Positions 34,464-41,760 of a DNA stretch of 64,000 nucleotides are shown piece after piece. Position 1 is the stretch's first letter. Each line of letters starts with the position of its first letter. This DNA comes from JBDNJM01 sp041687755 (GTDB taxonomy: Bacteria; Planctomycetota; UBA1135; GCA-002686595): positions 62,001 to 126,000 of the forward strand of contig JBDNJM010000058.1 in the NCBI GenBank assembly GCA_041687755.1, in the 5' to 3' direction. The notes beneath the pieces were generated by a model. It saw only the letters and a program-made list of their open reading frames with translations, ran no database searches and was not told the origin of the DNA. A program made the position numbers and the translations under genes.

Positions 34464-34569
34464 GCATGCCCGGACCCTGCATCTGGGGGGCGCTCACGAG
34501 CCAGTCCACCCCAGCTCCCGCGCGGCCGACCGGTCCTGGGAGTGCGGGGAGGGACAAAGAACCGCGAGT

Positions 34570-35181
34570 GCTTAATCTTCACGGCGAGCAGCAGGAATCG
34601 GCGGCCCGGATAGGTTCCCTCGTCGTCCTCCGAGCGCCCCATGGTCGGAGGCAGCCGCAACAGAGCGAGGTCGATGTTCGTGCCCGGCAGGAACTGGCCG
34701 CAGCCGTCACCGCCAAGCACACGAAAGATGGGCGGCTCAGCGAGAAGGTCCGTCGCGAGGGCGTCGAGCAGGCCGCCGCCGTCGAAGTCCGCGACCGACC
34801 GGATGCTCGGATCGGTGGGGCGCAGGTGCTGGATGGCTCCCGGAAAGGGGGGCCGGATCTCGGGCTCCTGGAGCGGATGGATTCCAAGGGGCAGGAGGGC
34901 CAGGAACGAACTTGCGAGGGCGGGTGACAGTATTGCGGCGTTCGGAGTTGTTCAGCCTGGGTGTTGCCTCGAGCCGGAAGGAGCAGACCAGGGGGAGCAC
35001 GGAAGGGCTTCTGCAGCTCTCCTGCGGGGGGGGCGGGGACGGCTTCTGGACACGGTGCGGCACGAAAACGCTCGCTAGTTTCGCAGAAAGGTGGAGTTGC
35101 GGACGCGCAGGCGAGCAGCTCCGCCGCATCGACGCCATCGATGTCCTGAACGGATCGAAGCGGCGGGGCGCCGTCGGGCTC
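34570..35181 (-). pseudogene. Decayed FG-GAP/VCBS-repeat protein fragments
   Basis: The ~900-nt gap between the radical SAM and GNAT genes has no intact ORF, but the minus strand holds two protein-like pieces in different frames. Piece 1 (from ~35181) reads GAPPLRSVQDIDGVDAAELL. Piece 2 (~34930 to ~34600) begins with a signal-peptide-like LSPALASSFLALLPLGIHPL without an ATG/GTG/TTG, then SVADFDGGGLLDALATD and FRVLGGDGCGQFLPGTNIDL. Both resemble FG-GAP/VCBS repeats (xxADFDGDGxxDLxx, LGNGDGTFxPG), with Gly replacing the calcium-binding Asp in piece 2. Frame changes and the missing start suggest a degraded secreted beta-propeller protein. The 3' end would run into the terminator at 34431. Called by eye from short motifs, so tentative. 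Confidence 0.4.
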
Positions 35182-35287
35182 TGCTCCTACTTGGATACCA
35201 AGGCTTCAGGGATCCGGGGAACCCAGGCCCTGGACTCGCCCCACCAGCGCGGGCTCCAGACCTGCCCCGGGGGGGTATTCTCTGCGA

Positions 35288-36406
35288 ATGGCGCCCGGAG
35301 ACCCCCCCAAGACAGCCGCTCCCGAGGAGCTCGTGACGCAGCCCTGTGGCCCCGAAGACAGGGCTGAACAGGTGGAGCTCTTTAACGCCTGCTTCAAGAA
35401 GCGCGTCGAAGTGGACAACCTCAAGTGGCGCTACGACCGCTGCCCGCACGGCCGCTCCACGACCGTCGTCACGCGACCGACGGGGGGCCGTGCGGTCTCG
35501 GGTTACGCCTGCAACCCACGGCGCGTGCTGCATCGGGGGGACGAGACGACCGCCACGATCGTCGGCGAGACCGGGGATGTGATGACGCATCCCGACTGGC
35601 GCGGTCGCGGCATCTTTTCCGCGCTGGATGCCGCAGCGATGCGCGACACCGCCGAGCGCGGCTGGGCGGGGGTCTTCGGACTGCCCAACCGCAAGTCGGC
35701 GCACATCTTCTGCAAGATCGGCTGGGACCAGGTGGGAACGATCCGACCTTGGAGCTTCGTTCTACGCGCGACCAAAGAGGCCAAGGCGGAGCGCTTCCGC
35801 GAGGGGCGCCTCGCAGCCTGGACCACAGGGCGTGCGGCGAAGGGCTGCGCGCGAGCGCTGAAGTCGCTGCAGGATGCCGTTGGTCAGAGCTTTACAGCGC
35901 GGCCCCTGCAGCGCTTTCCCGACGAGGTTGAGGCCTTGAGCCGCCAAGTCGAAGCGGACTTCGACTGGATGGTGCGGCGCGATGCCGACTACTTGAACTG
36001 GCGTTTCATCGACACCCCGACCCAGGCCCATCGGGTGCAGGGCATCTTCGACCGCCAGGATCGGTTGGCGGGCTACGTCGTCGTTCAACCCCCAAGCGAG
36101 GGCTCGACCGTCGGGCATCTGGTCGACGTCCTTGCCGCGGACCCCGTCGCGCGGAGCCTGGCCGTCGCCACCGGCCTGGTGCAGCTGCGCGAGCGCGGCG
36201 CTAGCCTCGCGCAGTCCTGGGCGATCGACGGGTCCTTCTGGCAGGAGGTCCTGCAAACGGCTGGGTTCTTGCCCCCCAAGCCCGAGAACCACCTGATCGT
36301 GATTCACTACACCCAAGATCCAGACCACCCCGTAGCCCGCGCTGGCGCCGACGCTTCGCGCTGGTACCTCACCGACGGCGATCGCGACGACGAGACGGTA
36401 GGCTAG
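35288..36406 (+). CDS. GNAT-family acyltransferase
   Basis: 372 residues from ATG 35288; TATTCT ends 6 nt before it, another possible leaderless promoter. N-terminal GNAT fold: DRAEQVELFNACFKKRVEVD, VGETGDVMTHPDWRGRGIFS, where the R-G-R-G-I/F segment is the acetyl-CoA pyrophosphate loop, followed by ALDAAAMRDTAERGWAGVFG and LPNRKSAHIFCKIGW. The C-terminal half (~190-372) is a second GNAT-like region (DFDWMVRRDADYLNWRFIDT), as in the Acetyltransf_9-type proteins of exopolysaccharide loci. It likely acylates an amino sugar, and the following gene is a polysaccharide deacetylase 7 nt away, so the pair may tune acetylation of the same polymer (inference). Confidence 0.8.
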   Translation: MAPGDPPKTAAPEELVTQPCGPEDRAEQVELFNACFKKRVEVDNLKWRYDRCPHGRSTTVVTRPTGGRAVSGYACNPRRVLHRGDETTATIVGETGDVMTHPDWRGRGIFSALDAAAMRDTAERGWAGVFGLPNRKSAHIFCKIGWDQVGTIRPWSFVLRATKEAKAERFREGRLAAWTTGRAAKGCARALKSLQDAVGQSFTARPLQRFPDEVEALSRQVEADFDWMVRRDADYLNWRFIDTPTQAHRVQGIFDRQDRLAGYVVVQPPSEGSTVGHLVDVLAADPVARSLAVATGLVQLRERGASLAQSWAIDGSFWQEVLQTAGFLPPKPENHLIVIHYTQDPDHPVARAGADASRWYLTDGDRDDETVG

Positions 36407-36413
36407 CTGTCCC

Positions 36414-37487
36414 ATGCCGTCCAAGCACCAGCTCAAGATGGGTCTGCGCGGAGCCTACGCGCGGCTGCTGTTCCACACCGGCCTGCACGCGGTCGTCAAC
36501 CGCTGCATGGATCGCCGCATGACGATCCTGTTCGGTCACTGCATCGAGGACGACGCGGTGAACGGGTTCCTGCCGCGCGACATGACCATGCGCGAGGAGA
36601 CCCTGCGGCGGGTCGTCGGCTGGTTCCAGCGCCGCGGCTACGCGATCACCGGCATCGCAGCCGGGTTCGACGCACTCGGTGCCCCCGGCAAGGGCTCGAT
36701 CGTCGCGCTGTCGCTAGACGACGGCTACCGGGACAACCGGACGCGCCTGCTGCCGGTCTTGGACGAGCTGGGCGCCTCTGCGACGATCTTCCTGGAGAGC
36801 GAGCCGCTGGACCAGCGCGACGTCAACTGGACGCACAAGTACCACTGGGTTATCCGCGACGGCGGCGTGGGCGCTTGGGCTCGGGCCTACGCGGCTCGCA
36901 CCCAGGATCCCGCGACGGCGGAGAAGCTGGGGGTCGCGCTCGAGGGCCCGGCCGACGGGCTTGCCTACCAGGTGAAGCGCGTGCTCAAGTACGAGGCGAT
37001 TCCCGTCGATCGCGATGCGGTGTGCCAGGCCCTGTTCGAGGAGGCCGGCGGCGACGTCCAAGAGCTCTGCCGCAGCCTGTACATGGACTGGGAGGACGCG
37101 CGCGCGCTGCGCGACGGCGGGATCGAGCTGGGGGGTCACACGATCAGCCACCCGATCCTCTCGCGGCTCGATGCCAGCGGTGCGGCGGCCGAGATCGGCG
37201 GCGGTCGCGAGGTGCTAGTGCGCGAGCTAGGGGACGCTGTTCCCCGCGTCTTCGCCTACCCCTTCGGGCGCGCGTGGGACTACGATAAGACGTCGATGCA
37301 GGCCGCCCGGGATGCAGGCTTCGACCTCGCGGTGAACACCCACGCCGGCACGAACAGCGCCGCCAGCGATCGCTTTCAGCTCAAGCGCCTGCCGGTGGAC
37401 GACTCAACGCCCCTGCACCTGCTCGTGGCTGAGGCCTGCGGCGGGTTCGACCTGCTGCGCAAGCTCGGGCTCGACCTGAGCGAGTAG
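36414..37487 (+). CDS. Polysaccharide deacetylase (CE4/NodB-like)
   Basis: 357 residues. CE4 motifs: IVALSLDDGYRDN (motif 1, catalytic base Asp and metal Asp), IELGGHTISHPILSRL (motif 2, H-x3-H metal ligands) and PRVFAYPFGRAWDYDKTSMQ (motif 3). No signal peptide is visible and the N terminus (MPSKHQLKMGLRGAYARLLF) is basic-amphipathic, so it may act in the cytosol or at the membrane on a lipid-linked precursor. A ~100-residue insert between motifs 1 and 2 is typical of EPS-associated members. It removes N- or O-acetyl groups from glycan residues. Preceded 7 nt upstream by the GNAT gene; last plus-strand gene of the locus. Confidence 0.88.
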   Translation: MPSKHQLKMGLRGAYARLLFHTGLHAVVNRCMDRRMTILFGHCIEDDAVNGFLPRDMTMREETLRRVVGWFQRRGYAITGIAAGFDALGAPGKGSIVALSLDDGYRDNRTRLLPVLDELGASATIFLESEPLDQRDVNWTHKYHWVIRDGGVGAWARAYAARTQDPATAEKLGVALEGPADGLAYQVKRVLKYEAIPVDRDAVCQALFEEAGGDVQELCRSLYMDWEDARALRDGGIELGGHTISHPILSRLDASGAAAEIGGGREVLVRELGDAVPRVFAYPFGRAWDYDKTSMQAARDAGFDLAVNTHAGTNSAASDRFQLKRLPVDDSTPLHLLVAEACGGFDLLRKLGLDLSE

Positions 37488-37492
37488 CCGGG

Positions 37493-37566
37493 GCCGCTCG
37501 ATCAGGACGAGGGGCTGTGTCCTTGGCGGTGTCCTTGGCTGTGTCCTGAGCAGGGACTCGAGCGGC
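37493..37566. terminator. Long interrupted inverted repeat between convergent genes, enclosing 12-bp tandem repeats
   Basis: GCCGCTCGA (37493-37501) and TCAGGA (37502-37507) pair with TCGAGCGGC (37558-37566) and TCCTGA (37544-37549), giving a 9-bp stem, an 8-nt bulge on one side and a 6-bp stem. The loop carries GTGTCCTTGGCG/T repeated at 37517 and 37529 with a partial third copy. It lies between convergent transcription units and may act as a bidirectional terminator. Confidence 0.45.
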
Positions 37567-37616
37567 GCGCCCAGCCATCGACAAGGGTGCTGCGTCGGCC
37601 GGGGAGCCTCGGGCAG

Positions 37617-37748
37617 CTAGAGTCCGTAGACGAACTCGGTGCTGCCTGAATCTCCTTTCATGATGATCATCGCCACTCCGATGGCGACCAGCGCGAGCAG
37701 AAACGGAATCAGGATCCAAAGCAGGTTCTCGCGGAGGAAATCCTTCAT
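37617..37748 (-). CDS. 43-residue single-pass membrane protein
   Basis: Small ORF below usual size cut-offs: ATG at 37748, TAG at 37617-37619. It begins MKDFLRENLLWILIPFLLAL, continues through a hydrophobic helix of about 22 residues (VAIGVAMIIM) and ends in a short polar tail ending VYGL. The start lies 9 nt after the stop of the SGNH-DUF5989 fusion, so it is translated as the last gene of the carbamoyltransferase operon. DUF5989 proteins and similar tiny membrane proteins recur beside such carbamoyltransferases; this one may be a subunit of the same membrane assembly. Composition, start context and synteny argue that it is real; function unknown. Confidence 0.75.
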   Translation of the reverse strand: MKDFLRENLLWILIPFLLALVAIGVAMIIMKGDSGSTEFVYGL

Positions 37749-37757
37749 GGGGCTGAC

Positions 37758-39341
37758 CTAGAAGAGCGTGTAGATGAACGGGGCGACGAGCGGACTGCTG
37801 GCCGCCACGACGAGCAGGCTGCCGATGGAGAGCAGCACGACCACAAGCGGCATCAGGTACCAGTGGCCGCGCAGGACGAAGCTCTTGAGAAGCTCGAAGA
37901 TGGTCCCGAGCCGATCGCCGAGCTTATAGAAGACGAAGCCGAGGATGCCGACGGCGAACAGGATGGGCAGGTTCGCGCCCACGCTCGGGGGCAGGCTCTC
38001 CGAGAGCTTTGCGATCCCCAAGAACGTCCCGAGGACCACGCCCAACAGGGCGCCCACCTTTAGCGGCGCGAGCGCCACGTTCTCCTCATCCTTGTAGGTC
38101 ACCATGTAAAAGCCCGACAGCGCGACCCACAGGCCCCCGAAGAGCTTCGCCCAGGTCGGAATCCCGCCGGAGGGCGGGCTCGTGGCTGCGAACGCGAGGC
38201 TGCGCTCGTGGTTCACAGACGGCGCCGCCGTCGATCCGACAGCGGAGTCCAGGCGCTCAGCGAGCGCACCGGCTAGGACGCGGCTGCCCAGGGGGGAGAG
38301 GTGGAAGTCGGTCTCGCGGTAGAGCGACCCTTCAGCGGCATCCACGGCGCGCATTGCGGGTCGCGGATCGAAGGCTTCGAGGCCGAGTTCTTCCGTCAGG
38401 CCCAGCACGAAGTCGACGGGACGATCCGGGGACCAGGCGACGCCGGCGAGGCCCCGCTGGTCGTCGTAGATGGCCTTCCAGGCAGGCTCGAAGGCGGCGC
38501 CCGAGGGGATCGGCACGACCAGGAGTTCTGAGCCGGCAGCGTCCACAGCGGCCTGCGCGGCACGCAGCGCCCCGCGGGTGTGGTCGCGCACGGCGACCAG
38601 TCCAGGATGGGCCGCCTCCAACAAGGGGATCAGTTCAGCCTCAAGAGGTCCGGCTGCGCCAACAACCTCAAAGCGATGCTCGGCGCTCGCGTCGGCGGGC
38701 GTCTTGGCCAGCCAATTGGTGAGCGCGAAGCGCTCGAGCCAGGGCTTGGGGCCCGGATCGACGAGCTCAATGGCCTCGCGCGTGCCGTCGGGGGCAAAGC
38801 GGGGCTTCGCACGCTCTCCGTTGCGGGCGGTATAGGCCGCCTGAGCGTTCCAGTAGAGGTCGTTCTCGTACGGCAGCAGGATCACGAGGTCGGGTTCGTA
38901 CAGCGCGGCGTTCTGCTCGAGCCACGCGGCTTGCTGGGCCGTGTCCCAGCCCTCCGTACCGACATTCAGAACCTCGACGGCTTGGCCCTCGGCCCGTCGA
39001 TCGGCCTCGAGCAGGTCCACGAAGTGATCTTCGCGGTCGACGGCGAAGCCGAGCGTGAACGAGTCGCCCAAGGCCACGATGCGATACACGCCCTCGGGCT
39101 TGGCCGGGCTCGCCATCGGATCGTCCCGCAGTCCGAGCGCGTTGGTCTCGAGCTTGATGCGGAATTCACCGGTCTTGCGCTTCACGACCGCATTGGCGCG
39201 GTTGCTCCAGCCTGTGACGGGGTCGAAGGCGACGAGCGGCCGCTCCGGACCTCTTCCGAGCACCCGCAGGCCGACTTCAAGAATGCCAAGGCCCATCGCC
39301 AAGCTGACGAGCAGAGCCAGCAGAACATTGATCGCTTTCAT
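37758..39341 (-). CDS. SGNH-hydrolase-like protein fused to a membrane domain ending in DUF5989
   Basis: 527 residues. N-terminal signal/anchor helix (INVLLALLVSLAMGLGILEV), then an SGNH/GDSL-like fold from ~80: RIVALGDSFTLGFAVDREDH (block I, catalytic Ser in G-D-S), EVLNVGTEGWDTAQQAAWLE (block II/III, Gly and Asn), DLVILLPYENDLYWNAQ (N-D), and TDFHLSPLGSRVLAGALAER (D-x-H block V). From ~370 it is membrane protein: TWAKLFGGLWVALSGFYMV, LGVVLGTFLGIAKL, LPILFAVGILGFVFYKLG, and finally HWYLMPLVVVLLSIGSLLVV with the ending APFIYTLF that is diagnostic of DUF5989. DUF5989 is usually a separate ~50-residue protein, so this is a fusion. It may O-acetylate or esterify the carbamoylated product. Five nt downstream of the carbamoyltransferase. 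Confidence 0.85.
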   Translation of the reverse strand: MKAINVLLALLVSLAMGLGILEVGLRVLGRGPERPLVAFDPVTGWSNRANAVVKRKTGEFRIKLETNALGLRDDPMASPAKPEGVYRIVALGDSFTLGFAVDREDHFVDLLEADRRAEGQAVEVLNVGTEGWDTAQQAAWLEQNAALYEPDLVILLPYENDLYWNAQAAYTARNGERAKPRFAPDGTREAIELVDPGPKPWLERFALTNWLAKTPADASAEHRFEVVGAAGPLEAELIPLLEAAHPGLVAVRDHTRGALRAAQAAVDAAGSELLVVPIPSGAAFEPAWKAIYDDQRGLAGVAWSPDRPVDFVLGLTEELGLEAFDPRPAMRAVDAAEGSLYRETDFHLSPLGSRVLAGALAERLDSAVGSTAAPSVNHERSLAFAATSPPSGGIPTWAKLFGGLWVALSGFYMVTYKDEENVALAPLKVGALLGVVLGTFLGIAKLSESLPPSVGANLPILFAVGILGFVFYKLGDRLGTIFELLKSFVLRGHWYLMPLVVVLLSIGSLLVVAASSPLVAPFIYTLF

Positions 39342-39346
39342 GGCGC

Positions 39347-41137
39347 TTAGCTCACCATCTCCGTGACCGAGTCGCCTTCGTGGCGCAGGGTGAAGCGCGT
39401 CTCCGCGATCTTCTTCTTGGCGCTGGCGTCGACGATGCAGTTCTCGAGGAACAGGTAGTCCATGCCCGACAGGCTGAACGTGTTGAAGGCGTGGGAGGGG
39501 TGCTCGACGATTGGCTCGCCCTTCAGGTTGAACGAGGTGTTCATGACGACGGGGACATCGGTGAGCTCACCAAAGCGTTCGATCATGCGGTGATACGCGG
39601 GGTTGGTCTTCTTGTAGACCGTCTGCAGGCGCCCCGAACCGTCCTCGTGGGTGATCGCTGGAAGCACGGCGCGCTTCTCTTCGCGCACGGGCGCGACGTA
39701 CAGCATGAAGCGACCCGGCCACCAGTCGGCGGCCTTGGGGAAGTCGAAGAACTCATTCGCACGCTCTTCCAATACCGACGGCGCGAAGGGCCGAAAGGAC
39801 TCGCGGAACTTGATCGTCTCGTTGAGCCGCTCCTTCATCTCCGATTTGCGGGGGTCGGCGATGATCGAGCGGCTGCCGAGTGCGCGCGGGCCCCACTCGA
39901 AGCGCCCGCGGAACCAGCCGCAGACCTTGCCGTCCACGAGGGCGTTTGCGACGAAGTCGAAGAGCTCCTCGTCGTCATCGATGCGCTTGTACGGGATGTC
40001 GTTTTTATCCAAGAACTCGGCGCACTCGTCGGTCGAGTACTCGCTGCCGAGGTACGCATGGTCGAGGGCCGGGCCCCGGGGCTGCTCCAGGAGGTGGTTG
40101 TAGGCCCAGTAGGCCGCACCGACCGAGCCGCCGTCATCGCCCGGCGCCGGGTGGATGTAGAGGTTGTCAAAGGGCCCTTCGCGCAGCAGCTTGTAGTTGG
40201 CGACCGAATTGAGCGCCACGCCGCCGGCGAGCACCAGGTTCTTCGCGCCGGTCTCCTTGTGCAGCCAGGTGATCATCTTTAGCAGCACCTCTTCAGTGAC
40301 GCGCTGGATGCTGGCGGCCATGTCGCAGTAGTACGGATCCAGCGTCTTATCGCTATTCTTTGGATCCCGCGGCGGCCTGCCGAAGTGCTTGCCGAACGCC
40401 TCAGTGAGCGTTTCGTCGCGGCTGTAGTGGTAAGCGAAGTACTTCATGTCCTGCCACAGACTGCCATCCTCACCCACGCTGATGAGTTCGTAGATCTTGT
40501 CGCAGTACTTGGGCTCCCCGTAAGGGTGCATGCCCATCAGCTTGTACTCGCCCTCGTTGATCTCGAAGCCGCAGTAGGCCGTGAACGCCGAGTACAGCAG
40601 GCCCAGGGAGTGCGGAAAGCGCAGCTCCTTGAGGAGCTCGATCTTGTTGCCGCGGCCCATGCCGTAGGTCGCCGTGCTCCACTCGCCTGCGCCGTCCACC
40701 GTGAGGATCGCCGCGTCCTCGAAGGGCGAGGTGTAGAAGCTGGAGGCGGCGTGCGACATGTGGTGATCGCAGAACAGCAGCTTCGATGCAGGCACGCCCA
40801 GAGTCTTGCGCATCATCGACTTGATCCACAACTTGTCCGTGATCCAGCGCTGCATCGACTCGCGGAACACCGCGGACGAGCGCGGGAACGTCGCCATCGC
40901 CGAGAGCAGCATCCGCTCGAACTTCACGAACGGCTTCTCGTAGAAGACGATGTGGTCGACGTCGTGGATCGTGATGCCGGCCTGCTTCAGGACGAACTCG
41001 ATCGCGAGTTCCGGAAAGCCGGAGTCGTGCTTGGTCCGGCTGAAGCGCTCTTCCTCAGCGGCGGCGATCAGCACGCCGTCCTGAACGAGGGCGGCGGACG
41101 AGTCGTGGTAGAAAAACGAGAGACCTAGAATGTTCAT
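39347..41137 (-). CDS. NodU/CmcH-family carbamoyltransferase
   Basis: 596 residues, full length. N-terminal ASKHA/kae1-like domain: MNILGLSFFYHDSSAALVQD, AAEEERFSRTKHDSGFPELA, FCDHHMSHAASSFYTSPFED (the H-x3-H metal/ATP site) and ILTVDGAGEWSTATYG; C-terminal Carbam_trans_C domain: FRGRFEWGPRALGSRSIIAD, FRPFAPSVLEERANEFFDF, DVPVVMNTSFNLKGEPIVEH. It uses carbamoyl phosphate to make carbamoyl-AMP, then carbamoylates a hydroxyl. Members decorate nodulation factors, antibiotics and saxitoxin; next to glycan genes the likely acceptor is a sugar of the surface polymer. Second gene of a minus-strand operon with two small membrane proteins and the SGNH-DUF5989 fusion. Confidence 0.95.
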   Translation of the reverse strand: MNILGLSFFYHDSSAALVQDGVLIAAAEEERFSRTKHDSGFPELAIEFVLKQAGITIHDVDHIVFYEKPFVKFERMLLSAMATFPRSSAVFRESMQRWITDKLWIKSMMRKTLGVPASKLLFCDHHMSHAASSFYTSPFEDAAILTVDGAGEWSTATYGMGRGNKIELLKELRFPHSLGLLYSAFTAYCGFEINEGEYKLMGMHPYGEPKYCDKIYELISVGEDGSLWQDMKYFAYHYSRDETLTEAFGKHFGRPPRDPKNSDKTLDPYYCDMAASIQRVTEEVLLKMITWLHKETGAKNLVLAGGVALNSVANYKLLREGPFDNLYIHPAPGDDGGSVGAAYWAYNHLLEQPRGPALDHAYLGSEYSTDECAEFLDKNDIPYKRIDDDEELFDFVANALVDGKVCGWFRGRFEWGPRALGSRSIIADPRKSEMKERLNETIKFRESFRPFAPSVLEERANEFFDFPKAADWWPGRFMLYVAPVREEKRAVLPAITHEDGSGRLQTVYKKTNPAYHRMIERFGELTDVPVVMNTSFNLKGEPIVEHPSHAFNTFSLSGMDYLFLENCIVDASAKKKIAETRFTLRHEGDSVTEMVS

Positions 41138-41164
41138 CGCGGTGGGGGGGCGCAGAAGAGCGCG

Positions 41165-41374
41165 TCAGTCCTGCCGGCGAGCGGCGGGAAGGGTCTCGTT
41201 GTGCGGCTCCCAGCCGACCCAGTTGCTGCGCTCGGGGCGGCCGATGCGCAGGGGGTCGGCGAAAAGCCGGTAGACCAGCGCGAAGGGTCCCAGGACCAGG
41301 TAGTAGAGGATCGTCAGGAAGATCCTCGAAACCATGCTCCCGAAGCGCTCGGTGAACTCTTTCAGGTGATGCAT
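41165..41374 (-). CDS. 69-residue membrane protein at the head of the carbamoyltransferase operon
   Basis: The frame is open further upstream, but that part is low-complexity Pro/Ala; the sensible start is ATG 41374 (MHHLKEFTERFGSMVSRIFL). One hydrophobic helix (MVSRIFLTILYYLVLGPFAL) is followed by VYRLFADPLRIGRPERSNWV and a polar tail. The sequence recalls, from memory, the C-terminal part of SxtJ-family membrane proteins (PxGLxxRLxxxDPL...SYW), which commonly accompany carbamoyltransferases and DUF5989 in saxitoxin-type and many environmental clusters. It would then be a minimised SxtJ. Stop lies 27 nt before the carbamoyltransferase start. Confidence 0.7.
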   Translation of the reverse strand: MHHLKEFTERFGSMVSRIFLTILYYLVLGPFALVYRLFADPLRIGRPERSNWVGWEPHNETLPAARRQD

Positions 41375-41760
41375 CAGAGAGGCCGGGGGGGGAGAGGCCG
41401 TTGGAGGCAGGTGAGAGCGGGGCTCCCGGCAGGTGCAGCAACCCTTAGCCCCTGGGGGGAGGCTCGGGCCGGCACTGCGCTGGGAGGCTGCGCTGGGAGG
41501 CTGCGCTGGGGACTGGGGGGGGGAGACCGGGGGAGGGGTGCGGGCCCCTTGGAGGGGTCTGCGGCATGGGGAGGGCCGCAGACCGGGGCGGGCCCGGGGT
41601 TGCCCGAGGGCACCGGTCTGTGCAGAAAAGTGTAACCCCGTGAGTGGAGAGAGGCATCGGAGGAGGGGGGCACGCGCGCCCGCCGAGTCCCGAATTCTCA
41701 AGAGCGCCGATCATTCCGGAGGCGCGCGGGCTGCGGCGACCCGCGTAGGATTCCCTCGCT
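41375..41760. other. Divergent intergenic region with 13-bp tandem repeats and a G-run cluster
   Basis: No gene seen. CTGCGCTGGGAGG is repeated at 41475, 41488 and (partly) 41501; four runs of 4-9 G follow at 41508-41538, a quadruplex-type pattern on the plus strand. TAGGAT at 41746-41751, 9 nt before the ATG at 41761, is a possible leaderless -10 for the membrane-protein gene. The region must also hold the promoter of the carbamoyltransferase operon on the minus strand. Confidence 0.55.

Noticed and set aside
34466..35078. Plus-strand ORFs in the 34386-35287 gap
   Set aside because: They are antisense to the FG-GAP-like minus-strand fragments and have Arg/Gly/Pro-biased composition.
38009..39366. 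Plus-strand long ORFs over the SGNH-DUF5989 and carbamoyltransferase genes
   Set aside because: Mirror-image shadows of well-supported minus-strand genes with Arg/Ala-biased composition.
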